From Oscillospiraceae bacterium (GTDB lineage: Bacteria > Bacillota > Clostridia > Oscillospirales > Acutalibacteraceae): 48,627 bases of DNA. Below the pieces are notes generated by a model. The model did no database searches, was not told the origin of the DNA, and saw nothing but the letters and a program-made list of their open reading frames with translations. Location: assembly GCA_902786285.1 (NCBI GenBank), contig CADABX010000007.1, positions 1 through 48,627 of the forward strand, in the 5' to 3' direction. This document shows, piece by piece, positions 40,022-48,627 of the stretch; positions within the stretch are counted from its first letter, which is position 1, and the number at the start of each line of letters is the position of its first letter. A program made the position numbers and the translations under genes.

Positions 40022-41943
40022 TGCAAGACAAACGCAAATGGGGCAATCTGCTGTATCTGATCATCCCGATCCTGCTGATCGGCAGCATTGCCATGTTTTC
40101 GAACGGCCGCGCGGAAAAAAAGGCGACCTATGCGGAAATTATGAACCTGTTCCACAACAACCAGATCACGGAATACACCGTGAATTTCAGCTCCGGCGCG
40201 CTGCTGTATAAAGTGAAGGGCGACAACGCCGTCAAAAAATACGCACTGCCGAGCGTCGACCTGTTTATCATGGATATTCATGAGGACGTGGTCAAGTATA
40301 ACGAGGAGCACCCGGAAGCGCAGATCAAATATGACTATAAGGCCGGGTCCAACAACTCGTTCTGGTTCTCCATGCTGCCGATGCTGCTGATGGGCGGTAT
40401 CTTCGTGTTTGCCATGTTCTATATCTACCGCAAGATGGGACAGGGCATCATGATGGAAAACAACCGCACCATGTCGTTCGGCAAGGCGCGTGTGACCGAC
40501 GCGAAGGACACCAAGAAAAAAGCGACGTTCGAAGACGTTGCCGGCTGCGACGAGGAAAAAGAGGAGCTTTCCGAAATTGTGGAATTCCTCAAGGATCCCA
40601 AAAGGTTCAGCGCCCTCGGCGCCCGCATTCCCAAAGGCGTTTTGCTTGTCGGCCCTCCGGGCACCGGTAAAACGCTGTTGGCCCGCGCTGTGGCAGGCGA
40701 GGCGAATGTGCCGTTTTTGTCGATCTCCGGCTCCGATTTTGTGGAGATGTATGTCGGCGTCGGCGCATCGCGCGTGCGCGATCTGTTTGCCCAGGCCAAA
40801 AAGCTTGCGCCCTCGATTCTGTTTATCGATGAGATCGACGCCGTCGGACGCCACCGCGGCGCCGGCATGGGCGGCGGCCACGACGAACGCGAACAGACGC
40901 TCAACCAGATGCTGGTGGAAATGGACGGCTTTGACGCCAACGAAAGCGTGATCGTCATCGCCGCCACCAACCGCCCCGATATCCTTGACCCGGCGCTGCT
41001 GCGTCCCGGTCGGTTTGACCGTCAGGTCACCGTCGGCTACCCGGATATCAAGGGCAGAGAGGCGATTTTGAAAGTCCACGCCAAGGATAAGCCGCTGGCG
41101 CCGGACGTGAAGCTGTCCGTCATCGCGGCGTCCACCGCCGGGTTTACGGGCGCAGATCTGGAAAACCTGCTCAATGAAGCAGCGCTGCTTTCCGCCCGCC
41201 GCGGCAAGAAAGCGATCACCATGGAGGAGATTGAGGAAGCGACCATCAAGGTCGTTGTGGGCACGGAAAAACGCAGCCACAAGATCTCCGACAAGGAAAA
41301 ACGTCTCACCGCCTATCACGAGGCCGGCCACGCGATTGCGACCTACCATCTGGAAAGCCAGGACCCCGTGCATCAGGTGTCGATCATTCCGCGCGGCATG
41401 GCGGGCGGCTATACGATGTCGCTGCCGACGGAGGACAAATCCTACCGTTCCAAGGGCAGTATGCTCGACGATATCGTTGTGCTGCTCGGCGGCCGGGTCA
41501 GCGAAGCGCTGATTCTCGGTGATATTTCCACAGGCGCCTCCAACGATCTGGAACGCGCCACACAGATCGCCCGCGACATGGTCACGCGCTACGGTATGAG
41601 CGACGTGATCGGTCCGCTGTCGCTGGAATCCGGCTCGCATGAGGTATTTCTCGGCCGCGATTATTCCTCCGCGCGCGCCTATTCCGAAACGGTGGCCGCG
41701 CAGGTGGACGAAGAGGTCAAGCGCATCGTCAACGACGGGTATGCCCGCTGCGAAGCGATCCTGTCGTGCCATGAGGATCAGCTGCACACCCTTGCGCAGT
41801 ATCTGATCAAGCATGAAAAGATCGACGGCGACAGCTTCAAGCGGCTGCTTGAAACCGGCTCCGCCGAAGAAGCGCCGGCCGAAGAAGCGGCGCCCGAAAC
41901 ACAACCGGAAACGGCCGCGCCGACGCCGGACGAAGAAGTCTGA
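40021..41943 (+). CDS. ftsH: ATP-dependent zinc metalloprotease FtsH
   Basis: 640 residues. TM helices at ~9-27 and ~113-136 enclose the external domain. The AAA module has Walker A GPPGTGKT (211-218), Walker [18 protein letters not shown] and the SRH region [19 protein letters not shown]. The zinc site is HEAGH (433-437). It degrades membrane and unstable cytosolic proteins as a hexamer. The C-terminal tail is Glu/Ala/Pro-rich. It is translationally coupled to hpt. Confidence 0.97.
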   Translation: MQDKRKWGNLLYLIIPILLIGSIAMFSNGRAEKKATYAEIMNLFHNNQITEYTVNFSSGALLYKVKGDNAVKKYALPSVDLFIMDIHEDVVKYNEEHPEAQIKYDYKAGSNNSFWFSMLPMLLMGGIFVFAMFYIYRKMGQGIMMENNRTMSFGKARVTDAKDTKKKATFEDVAGCDEEKEELSEIVEFLKDPKRFSALGARIPKGVLLVGPPGTGKTLLARAVAGEANVPFLSISGSDFVEMYVGVGASRVRDLFAQAKKLAPSILFIDEIDAVGRHRGAGMGGGHDEREQTLNQMLVEMDGFDANESVIVIAATNRPDILDPALLRPGRFDRQVTVGYPDIKGREAILKVHAKDKPLAPDVKLSVIAASTAGFTGADLENLLNEAALLSARRGKKAITMEEIEEATIKVVVGTEKRSHKISDKEKRLTAYHEAGHAIATYHLESQDPVHQVSIIPRGMAGGYTMSLPTEDKSYRSKGSMLDDIVVLLGGRVSEALILGDISTGASNDLERATQIARDMVTRYGMSDVIGPLSLESGSHEVFLGRDYSSARAYSETVAAQVDEEVKRIVNDGYARCEAILSCHEDQLHTLAQYLIKHEKIDGDSFKRLLETGSAEEAPAEEAAPETQPETAAPTPDEEV

Positions 41944-41970
41944 TTGCTGATTCTAAGAAAGGAAACCGCT

Positions 41971-42828
41971 ATGCTTTACTATCTCAAAATGCTGATCATC
42001 TCGCTGATCAGCGGCATCTTCACGGCGCTGCCCGTTTCCTTCGGCGCCCACTATGCCTATTTGTCGTCCGTCCTTCCGGTTACGAACGACAAGGATCTGC
42101 TCGGGTTTTACTACGCTGTGATCGCCGTGGCGTTTTCCGTGGTGGTGTTCGGCTATCTGCGCCGGATCTATCGCAAGGCGCTGATCTATTCGGTGTTCAC
42201 CAAAAAGGGCAGTGATCCCGCGTCGAAACAAAGCTATCGCCGCATTTTGCTGAATATCCTGATCTCGCTGATTCCGGCCGCTCTCATGTTCATTCCGATC
42301 AAGGACGTCGGGCTGGTGATGGATATTTTCACCAACCTTTTGCAAAGCAACTATCTGCTGGTCACCGCGTCGTGCTGTGTCGGCTCCGGGCTGTTTTTGC
42401 TCATCGCCGTTTGGTATACCCGCCAGCACTACGCCGCGCCCGTGCGCTCGTCGAAGCCGCTGTCGGTGCTGCGCTTTGCGATTTATCAGACGCTCGCGTA
42501 TCTTTTGCCCGGCGTGTCCCACGTCGCGCTCGGCAGCACAGGGCTGATGCTCAGCGACGTGGAGCCGAAGGTGATCGTGCGCGAAATGCTCGTGTATCTT
42601 GCGCCGTCCATGTTCGTGGTCAATGCCGCCCGCATCGTGCGCTATATCATCGGCGGCGTTGTGCTCAGTCCGGTGATGATTGCTGTCGCGTTTGCCGGCG
42701 CGGCGCTCGGCAGTTTGTTGATGATCCATCTGATCAGTAAGTTCAATTTGCGCAAACACTTTGTGTTCTTTGCCGTGTATGCGGTCGTGTTCGGTCTGTT
42801 CATCGCGGTGAGCGCGTTTGTGTTTTAA
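41971..42828 (+). CDS. UppP/BacA-like membrane protein lacking catalytic motifs
   Basis: 285 residues with about eight membrane segments. The two inverted half-motifs of undecaprenyl-diphosphatase UppP are recognisable but altered: EGLTEFLPVSSTGH reads [14 protein letters not shown] (both Glu lost), and PGxSRSxxT reads [11 protein letters not shown] (Arg is His). It is therefore a homologue with doubtful phosphatase activity; a lipid-binding or transport role is possible. ATG 41971 is chosen for the AAAGGA site before it; a TTG-type start at 41944 would abut ftsH. Sits between ftsH and ftsK. Confidence 0.7.
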   Translation: MLYYLKMLIISLISGIFTALPVSFGAHYAYLSSVLPVTNDKDLLGFYYAVIAVAFSVVVFGYLRRIYRKALIYSVFTKKGSDPASKQSYRRILLNILISLIPAALMFIPIKDVGLVMDIFTNLLQSNYLLVTASCCVGSGLFLLIAVWYTRQHYAAPVRSSKPLSVLRFAIYQTLAYLLPGVSHVALGSTGLMLSDVEPKVIVREMLVYLAPSMFVVNAARIVRYIIGGVVLSPVMIAVAFAGAALGSLLMIHLISKFNLRKHFVFFAVYAVVFGLFIAVSAFVF

Positions 42829-42842
42829 AAGAAGAGGAGAGT

Positions 42843-45518
42843 ATGGCAGACAAGAAAAAGGCCGCGGCTTCCAAAAAGAAGACCGCGCCGAAAAAGAACA
42901 ATGCTTCCAAGGGACGCGCAAAGACGTCCGGCGGCAAAAAAGCGCAGCCGCAGGTCAGCTATTACGAAAGCCACCGCAAGCTTTTGATGCTGATCTATCT
43001 GGTGCTGTCGCTGGTGTTTTTGTGCATCGCGTTTATCCCGGGCTACAACGTCTGGGCCAAGATCCGCGGCGTGTTTTTTGCGTTTTTCGGCACCGGCTTT
43101 TATGTGTTTAATCTTTGCATGTTTATCATCGGCGTGCGTATGGCGACCGACAGTCTTCGGCGCTCGCTGACCTTGACGTCGCTGGCCGGCGCGTTTTTAA
43201 CCGTTGTCTTCAGCTCCATCATCCATCTTGCGACGTTCAGCGTTGACGGCGGGTCCTATGTGGATCAGCTCAAAGAGGCGATGAGCGACGGCTATTCCAT
43301 CGCGTATGAGGGCTTTTCGATGACCGGCGGCATCCTCGGCGCCGCGTTTGGCGGCGGACTGCTGCATACCTGCGGCAAGGCGGCCGGCTTTGTGATCGTC
43401 TTCGCGCTGCTGATCCTCGCCGTGATTTTGTATCTCAACATCAGCGTGGATACCGTGAGTGATTCCGTGTCCAGCGCGATCAACAAAAGCAAGGAAAGAA
43501 TCGACGCGACCCACGAACGCGGCCGCGAAAAACGCAGCATCCGCCGTCAGCAGCGCGAGCTTGACCGGCAGGAAAAAATCGACGCGCAGCGCTATGAACT
43601 CGAAGAGGAGCGGCTGCGGCGCGAACAGGAAAAACGCCACGCCATGTTCGATTTTACCAAAACCGACGTCGAACTGCAGGACGACCGTCCTGCCCGCGAA
43701 TACCGCACCCCGAAGCCCTATACGCCGCAAAACCGGCTGTTTACCTTTGTGGAGCCGGGCGAAGCCACACCGAAAGACACGGCGGAAGAACCCGAAACAG
43801 CCGAAACGCCGATCATACCGGCGATGCCCGAAGTGCCTGCGGAACCCGAGCTGCCCGACGGCTTTGAAGAGATCCCGGACGGCGACACGCTGGACGACGG
43901 CGCGCAAAGATTAGTTGACGATGCGATCAAACAAGCCGACCGCAACGCCAAAAAGAACCAGAAGGAAGTGCTCGCATTTCCGGAGGAAAAGAAGCGCCGC
44001 AGCAAAAAAGACTATGTGCTGCCGCCGATCCGCTGCCTGAAGGAACCCGATTTCAGCAAGGTCGGCGACATCTCCGCCGAGATCCGTCAGACGTCGCAAA
44101 AGCTGGTGGACACGCTCAAAAGCTTCGGTGTGGAGACCACACTCATCGGCGTGAGCCGCGGCCCGTCCGTCACACGCTATGAGCTGCAGCCGGCGCCGGG
44201 CGTCAAGATCAGTAAGATCACGAGCCTTGCGGACGATATTGCGCTGAACCTCGCGTCCTCCGGCGTGCGCATCGAAGCGCCGATCCCGAATAAATCCGCG
44301 GTCGGCATCGAGGTGCCGAACCAGAACCGCGCCAGCGTCACACTGCGCGAGATCATCGCGTCGTCCGAGTTCCAGTCCAGCAAATCGAAGCTGAACGTCG
44401 CACTCGGCAAGGATATCACCGGTCAGGTCAACTGCACCGACCTTGCAAAAATGCCGCATCTTTTGATCGCCGGCACCACGGGTTCCGGTAAATCGGTATG
44501 CCTCAACTGCATGGTCTGCTCGATTTTGTACAACGCGTCGCCCGACGACGTCAAGCTTTTGATGATCGACCCGAAGCAGGTCGAATTCTCCGTCTACAAC
44601 GGCATTCCGCATCTGCTGGTGCCGGTCATTTCCGACGTGCGCAAGGCTGCCGGTTCGCTCGCGTGGGCGGTCGGCGAAATGGAAAACCGCTACAAGCTGT
44701 TCTCCCAGTGCGGCGTGCGCGATATCAAGGGCTTCAACAAATACATCATCGGCAAGCCCGAATATGAACATATGCCGCAGATCGTCATCTTCATCGACGA
44801 GCTGAACGATCTGATGATGATTTCGCCCAAAGAGGTCGAAGACTCCATCTGCCGTCTGGCGCAAAAAGCGCGTGCCGCCGGTATGCATCTGGTGGTCGCC
44901 ACCCAGCGTCCGTCCGTGGACGTCATCACGGGTATTATCAAAGCAAACATTCCGTCGCGTCTGTCGCTGTCGGTATCCAGCCAGGTCGACTCGCGTACCA
45001 TCCTCGACGCCATCGGCGCCGAAAAGCTGCTCGGCAACGGCGATATGCTCTTCAGCCCCATCGGCAACTCGAAGCCCGTGCGTATTCAGGGCGCCTATGT
45101 GTCGGAGGAGGAGATCGAAAATATCGTCGATTTCATCAAGGCGCAGGCCGAGGTGGAATATGACGACGAGATCACCGAAGCGATCAATCAGCTTGCAACC
45201 GCCGAAAAGAAAAAGACCGCGCTGGCTTCGGCCGGCGACGAGGCCGACGACGGCGGCGACGTGATGCTCGACGCGGCGATCGAGGTTGTGGTTGAAACGC
45301 AGCAGGCGTCCACCACGCTCTTGCAGCGCAAATTGCGGCTCGGCTATGCCCGCGCGGCGCGGATTATGGACGAGCTGGAACAGCGCGGCGTGGTCGGCCC
45401 GAGCGAGGGCAGCAAACCGCGCAAGGTGCTGATGAGCAAAGCCCAGCTTGCCGAAAAAATGGCCGGCAAGGATTACAGCGAAACGGACGCGCAGTCGTTC
45501 GACATTCTTTCAGATTAA
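42843..45518 (+). CDS. ftsK: DNA translocase FtsK/SpoIIIE
   Basis: 891 residues. A Lys-rich N-terminus, four predicted membrane helices (~45-200), a charged Arg/Glu/Gln-rich and Pro/Glu linker (~215-380), then the motor: alpha domain, Walker [15 protein letters not shown] (~542), Walker [13 protein letters not shown], and the gamma DNA-reading domain ([23 protein letters not shown]) near the end. It pumps chromosomal DNA through the division or sporulation septum. Starts 14 bases after the UppP-like gene with AGAGGAGAGT. Confidence 0.95.
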   Translation: MADKKKAAASKKKTAPKKNNASKGRAKTSGGKKAQPQVSYYESHRKLLMLIYLVLSLVFLCIAFIPGYNVWAKIRGVFFAFFGTGFYVFNLCMFIIGVRMATDSLRRSLTLTSLAGAFLTVVFSSIIHLATFSVDGGSYVDQLKEAMSDGYSIAYEGFSMTGGILGAAFGGGLLHTCGKAAGFVIVFALLILAVILYLNISVDTVSDSVSSAINKSKERIDATHERGREKRSIRRQQRELDRQEKIDAQRYELEEERLRREQEKRHAMFDFTKTDVELQDDRPAREYRTPKPYTPQNRLFTFVEPGEATPKDTAEEPETAETPIIPAMPEVPAEPELPDGFEEIPDGDTLDDGAQRLVDDAIKQADRNAKKNQKEVLAFPEEKKRRSKKDYVLPPIRCLKEPDFSKVGDISAEIRQTSQKLVDTLKSFGVETTLIGVSRGPSVTRYELQPAPGVKISKITSLADDIALNLASSGVRIEAPIPNKSAVGIEVPNQNRASVTLREIIASSEFQSSKSKLNVALGKDITGQVNCTDLAKMPHLLIAGTTGSGKSVCLNCMVCSILYNASPDDVKLLMIDPKQVEFSVYNGIPHLLVPVISDVRKAAGSLAWAVGEMENRYKLFSQCGVRDIKGFNKYIIGKPEYEHMPQIVIFIDELNDLMMISPKEVEDSICRLAQKARAAGMHLVVATQRPSVDVITGIIKANIPSRLSLSVSSQVDSRTILDAIGAEKLLGNGDMLFSPIGNSKPVRIQGAYVSEEEIENIVDFIKAQAEVEYDDEITEAINQLATAEKKKTALASAGDEADDGGDVMLDAAIEVVVETQQASTTLLQRKLRLGYARAARIMDELEQRGVVGPSEGSKPRKVLMSKAQLAEKMAGKDYSETDAQSFDILSD

Positions 45519-45527
45519 GGAACGATC

Positions 45528-47405
45528 ATGGACTTTTTGCCAATTACAAAACAAGACATGGACCGGCGCGGTTGGGACGCGCCGGACTTTGTCTATGTCA
45601 ACGGCGACGCCTATGTGGACCACCCGTCCTTCGGCGCCGCCATCATCACGCGTGTGCTTGAGCATGCCGGGTATCGCGTGGCGTTTTTGGCACAGCCGGA
45701 CTGGCACTCCAAAGCCGATTTCATGCGCTTTGGGCGGCCGAAGTACGGCTTTTTTGTGTCTTCGGGCAACATCGATTCCATGGTCGCGCACTATACCGCC
45801 GCCAAAAAGCGCCGCCACGACGACGCCTATACCCCGGGCGGCAAAACCGGCGCGCGCCCCGACCGCGCCGTGATCGTCTATTGCAACCGCATCCGCGAGG
45901 CATACGGCGATATCCCGATCATCATCGGCGGGCTGGAGGCGTCGCTGCGTCGCTTTGCGCATTACGACTACTGGGACGACAAGATCCGGCGCTCGATCCT
46001 ATTTGACGCGCAGGCGGATCTGATCTCCTACGGAATGGGTGAAAAGCAGACGGTTGAAATCGCCGACCGGCTGGCGAAGGGTGAGCCGGTCTCGGCGCTG
46101 CGCGACATCCGCGGCACCTGCTACGCGTGCGACGTGCGCGAAACGCCGCTTGCCGGTGCGGAGTGTCCGTCGTTTGAACAGGTGTGTGAAAGTAAGGAAA
46201 AGTATGCGCTTTCCTGCCGGATCCAGCAGGACGAGCAGGATCACATCCGCGGCCGGTTGATCCGTCAGCGCCACGGCACAAAGATGCTTGTGCAAAATCC
46301 GCCGATGCCGCCGCTGACCACGGAGGAGCTCGACGCCGTTTATGCGCTGCCCTATATGCGCACCTACCATCCGTCGTACGACGCCATCGGCAAGGTGCCC
46401 GGCATCGAGGAGGTCCGCTTTTCCATTACGCACAACCGCGGCTGCTTCGGCGCGTGCAATTTTTGTTCCATCGCGCTGCATCAGGGCCGGTTCATCTCCA
46501 CACGCAGCAAGGAGTCGATCCTTAAAGAAGCAAAACTTTTAACGACGCTGCCCGACTTCAAAGGGTACATCAACGATATCGGCGGCCCAACGGCGAACTT
46601 TCGCCGCACAAGCTGCGACAAGCAGCTCAAAGCCGGCCTTTGCAAAGGCAAAAAGTGCCTCGCCCCAAAGGCGTGTCCGGCCCTCATTGCCGATCACAGC
46701 GATTATATTGATCTGCTGCGTGCCGTGCGCAGCTTGCCGATGGTGAAAAAGGTCTTCATCCGCTCCGGCATCCGCTATGACTATATGCTCAAGGACAAGG
46801 ACGACACATTTTTCCGCGAGCTGGTGAAATACCATGTCAGCGGCCAGCTCAAGGTCGCGCCCGAGCACTGCTCCGCGATGGTGCTCGACAAAATGGGCAA
46901 GCCGCACATCGATGCGTATATCGCGTTTTCCAAAAAGTATTTTGAACTCTCCGGTCAGGTGCACAAGGAGCAGTATCTTGTGCCCTATCTGATGAGCTCC
47001 CATCCGGGCAGCACGCTCAAGGAAGCGGTGGAGCTGGCACTGTTTCTCAAAAAACGCCATATCCGTCCCGAGCAGGTGCAGGATTTTTATCCCACGCCGG
47101 GCACGATTTCGACCTGTATGTTCTATACCGGGCTGGATCCGTATACCATGGAGCCGGTCTATGTGGCAAAATCACCGCAGGAAAAGGCCATGCAGCGCGC
47201 GCTGCTGCAATACTATCTGCCGCAGAACCACGATTTGGTGGAACAGGCGCTGCGCCGCTGCGGCCGCTATGATCTGATTGGCACCGGGCCGCAATGTTTG
47301 GTCCGTCCGTCGCCGAAAGCGGCCGCCCGACCGGGCGCCAAAGGGCAAAGCAAGGGAGGCGGCAAAGCCTATGCGGGCGCAAAAGGAAAACAAAAGCGGC
47401 GCTAA
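45528..47405 (+). CDS. YgiQ family radical SAM protein
   Basis: 625 residues. The N-terminal domain (FLPITKQDMDRRGWDAPDFVYVNGDAYVDHP...) and IIIGGLEASLRRFAHYDYWDD are specific to the YgiQ group. The [4Fe-4S] motif is FGACNFCSI in NRGCFGACNFC (CX3CX2C), and IRSGIRYDYML and VAPEHCS follow. Biological function is not established. The C-terminus is Lys/Gly/Ala-rich and disordered. Its last 35 bases overlap the next gene. Confidence 0.92.
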   Translation: MDFLPITKQDMDRRGWDAPDFVYVNGDAYVDHPSFGAAIITRVLEHAGYRVAFLAQPDWHSKADFMRFGRPKYGFFVSSGNIDSMVAHYTAAKKRRHDDAYTPGGKTGARPDRAVIVYCNRIREAYGDIPIIIGGLEASLRRFAHYDYWDDKIRRSILFDAQADLISYGMGEKQTVEIADRLAKGEPVSALRDIRGTCYACDVRETPLAGAECPSFEQVCESKEKYALSCRIQQDEQDHIRGRLIRQRHGTKMLVQNPPMPPLTTEELDAVYALPYMRTYHPSYDAIGKVPGIEEVRFSITHNRGCFGACNFCSIALHQGRFISTRSKESILKEAKLLTTLPDFKGYINDIGGPTANFRRTSCDKQLKAGLCKGKKCLAPKACPALIADHSDYIDLLRAVRSLPMVKKVFIRSGIRYDYMLKDKDDTFFRELVKYHVSGQLKVAPEHCSAMVLDKMGKPHIDAYIAFSKKYFELSGQVHKEQYLVPYLMSSHPGSTLKEAVELALFLKKRHIRPEQVQDFYPTPGTISTCMFYTGLDPYTMEPVYVAKSPQEKAMQRALLQYYLPQNHDLVEQALRRCGRYDLIGTGPQCLVRPSPKAAARPGAKGQSKGGGKAYAGAKGKQKRR

Positions 47406-48267
47406 GGGGCTGCTGTGGTGGGCGGCGCTGGTGCTCATCGCCATCCTCGTTGTCTACGGCGGCAACCTTCTGCACCCGGCCGATACCGACTACACCGCCG
47501 ATGACCGCGTCACGGTGCATTTCATCGACGTGGGGCAGGGCAGCGCGACGCTGATCCAAAGCGGCACGCAAGGCATTCTGGTCGACGCCGGCGAACAGGT
47601 ATACGCCGATCGTGTCATCAATTATCTCAAAGACTGCGGCGTGCGCGAGCTGCCGTATGTGGTGGCGTCCCATCCGCACGCGGACCATATCGGCGCATTG
47701 CCCGACGTGATGCGTGCGTTCCCTGTCGGTGCGGTGATCCTGCCGCGGCTTACGAAAGAGAACATCCCCGCAACGACGTGCTATGAGCATCTGCTCAAAA
47801 CGATGCAGAGCGAAAAGATCAAAGCGGTTGCCGCAAAGCCGCAATCGCAGTATTCGCTGCCCAACGTAACAATGACGGTCCTTTCGCCGCTGGTGCAGGA
47901 CAGCGAACTCAACAACATGTCTGTTGTGTGCACGGTGCGCGCATTTGACACGCTGTTGCTGCTGACCGCCGACGCAGAGATTGCGGCGCAGCAGCGGCTG
48001 GTGGAAGCGGGGAGCGATCTTCGCTGCGATGTTTTGCAGGTGCCGCACCACGGAGCCGACAATGCGCTGTGTGAAGCGCTGCTCGATCTCGCGCATCCGC
48101 AAGCGGCCGTGATCTCCTGCGGTAAAAACAACGACTACGGCCATCCGCACCGCGCGGTGCTTGCCGCCCTCAGTCAGCGCGGCGCAGAGATCTACCGCAC
48201 CGACGAACAATCCACCGTCACCGTGTCCTGCTATGCCGACGGCTACCGCGTGGATACGGCAAAGTAA
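47371..48267 (+). CDS. ComEC/Rec2-like metallo-beta-lactamase, membrane-anchored
   Basis: 298 residues. An N-terminal anchor (LLWWAALVLIAILVVYGG, ~14-31) is followed by a metallo-beta-lactamase domain of the ComEC C-terminal type: VHFIDVGQGSATLI, SHPHADHIG (HxHxDH), VPHHGADNA, and GHPHRAVLAAL. The competence (channel) domain of ComEC is absent. Such stand-alone proteins are thought to be surface nucleases or phosphodiesterases; substrate unknown. GGGAGG lies 11 bases before ATG 47371. It is paired with a DUF3006 gene, a common association. Confidence 0.88.
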   Translation: MRAQKENKSGAKGLLWWAALVLIAILVVYGGNLLHPADTDYTADDRVTVHFIDVGQGSATLIQSGTQGILVDAGEQVYADRVINYLKDCGVRELPYVVASHPHADHIGALPDVMRAFPVGAVILPRLTKENIPATTCYEHLLKTMQSEKIKAVAAKPQSQYSLPNVTMTVLSPLVQDSELNNMSVVCTVRAFDTLLLLTADAEIAAQQRLVEAGSDLRCDVLQVPHHGADNALCEALLDLAHPQAAVISCGKNNDYGHPHRAVLAALSQRGAEIYRTDEQSTVTVSCYADGYRVDTAK

Positions 48268-48278
48268 AGGAGAAAAAG

Positions 48279-48518
48279 ATGGAATACTATGTGGACCGAC
48301 TGGACACGGACAAAGCCGTTTGCACCTGTGAAAACGGCGAAACCTGCCTCATTTCGCGCGAAGAGCTGCCGGACGATGTCTTTGAAGGCTGCGTATTACG
48401 CAAAGAAAACGGCACCTTTTTGCTCGATTCCGAGCGTACCGCAGCGCGCAAGGCGCAAATGCTGGCGTTGCAGGACAGCCTGTTCGGCGAGGAAGCACCG
48501 GCCTGGGATCCCGCCTGA
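48279..48518 (+). CDS. DUF3006 domain protein
   Basis: 79 residues. YYVDRLDTDKAVCTCENGE at the start and ISREELPDDVFEGCVLR match the short beta-barrel-like DUF3006 family, whose function is unknown. AAAGGAG precedes the start by six bases. It lies 11 bases behind the ComEC-like gene, its usual partner, and closes the long rightward run. Confidence 0.85.
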   Translation: MEYYVDRLDTDKAVCTCENGETCLISREELPDDVFEGCVLRKENGTFLLDSERTAARKAQMLALQDSLFGEEAPAWDPA

Positions 48519-48627
48519 ATGCTTGCTTTGTTATGGTACAATTGATGGGTAACAAATAAAAGAAGAAATTCAACTCAAATGTGATATGATGTTAATAACC
48601 ACAAAAACACATATCAAGGGAGAGCTG
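48519..48627. other. End of window, upstream region of a next gene
   Basis: AT-rich non-coding sequence. AAGGGAG near 48615 looks like the RBS of a rightward gene starting just beyond the window. No terminator for the DUF3006 gene is visible. Confidence 0.5.

Noticed and set aside
47278-47370. Longer start for the ComEC-like protein
   Set aside because: Would overlap the YgiQ gene by 128 bases with an Arg/Pro-rich segment before the membrane anchor; ATG 47371 has an RBS.

Overview
The window reads as a contiguous chromosomal piece of a moderately GC-rich anaerobic Firmicute, most likely a Clostridia member of the Oscillospiraceae/Ruminococcaceae type. The evidence is strong AGGAGG/GAGGTG ribosome sites, TTGaca-17-TAtaaT promoters, a T-box leader, an HPr with the regulatory Ser46, the gdpP-rplI-dnaB and tilS-hpt-ftsH blocks, ferredoxin-linked 2-oxoacid oxidation and very large InlB-repeat surface proteins. 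Species cannot be named from the sequence alone.

Layout. 1-369: 3' end of a 23S rRNA with no 5S gene behind it. 625-4376: a secreted lipase-like protein, then an AT-rich island with a structured leader RNA, a small Cys-rich protein and a repeat-bearing surface protein. 4490-12591: housekeeping and salvage genes on both strands (exported phosphatase, coaX, PflX-like radical SAM, mscL with a zinc ribbon, proC, a decayed M14 peptidase, two Nudix hydrolases, maf, deoC, nitroreductase). 12622-13333: a REP-associated tyrosine transposase (RAYT) surrounded by its REP hairpins. 13346-15178: an array of five tiny acidic amphipathic peptides of 49-53 residues. Each has its own promoter, RBS and terminator; most also have a 5' hairpin and a shared TTGTAAAC box. 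15300-15764: 11-bp repeats and a second REP cluster.

15994-23591: ptsH, then a T-box leader (probably isoleucine-specific) driving an unusual HTH-cupin-acyl-CoA synthetase fusion. This is followed by a P-loop ATPase, a four-subunit 2-oxoacid:ferredoxin oxidoreductase (VOR type) and branched-chain aminotransferase ilvE. Because a T-box switches genes on when an amino acid is scarce, I infer that this set runs in the reductive direction: branched-chain fatty acid to acyl-CoA to 2-oxo acid to amino acid.

24059-30745: one 2228-residue secreted InlB/Flg_new-type repeat protein. 30859-32231: LMW phosphatase, peptide deformylase-like protein and RNase HI. 32451-48518: a tightly packed rightward run of eleven genes with no visible internal terminator: RNase J, GdpP, L9, DnaB, TilS, Hpt, FtsH, an UppP-like membrane protein lacking the UppP catalytic residues, FtsK/SpoIIIE, a YgiQ-family radical SAM protein, a ComEC-like metallo-beta-lactamase and a DUF3006 protein.

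The best candidates for undescribed biology are the small-peptide array with its common cis-elements, the T-box-controlled fatty-acid-to-amino-acid cluster with its fusion ligase, and the leader RNA at 2265-2420.
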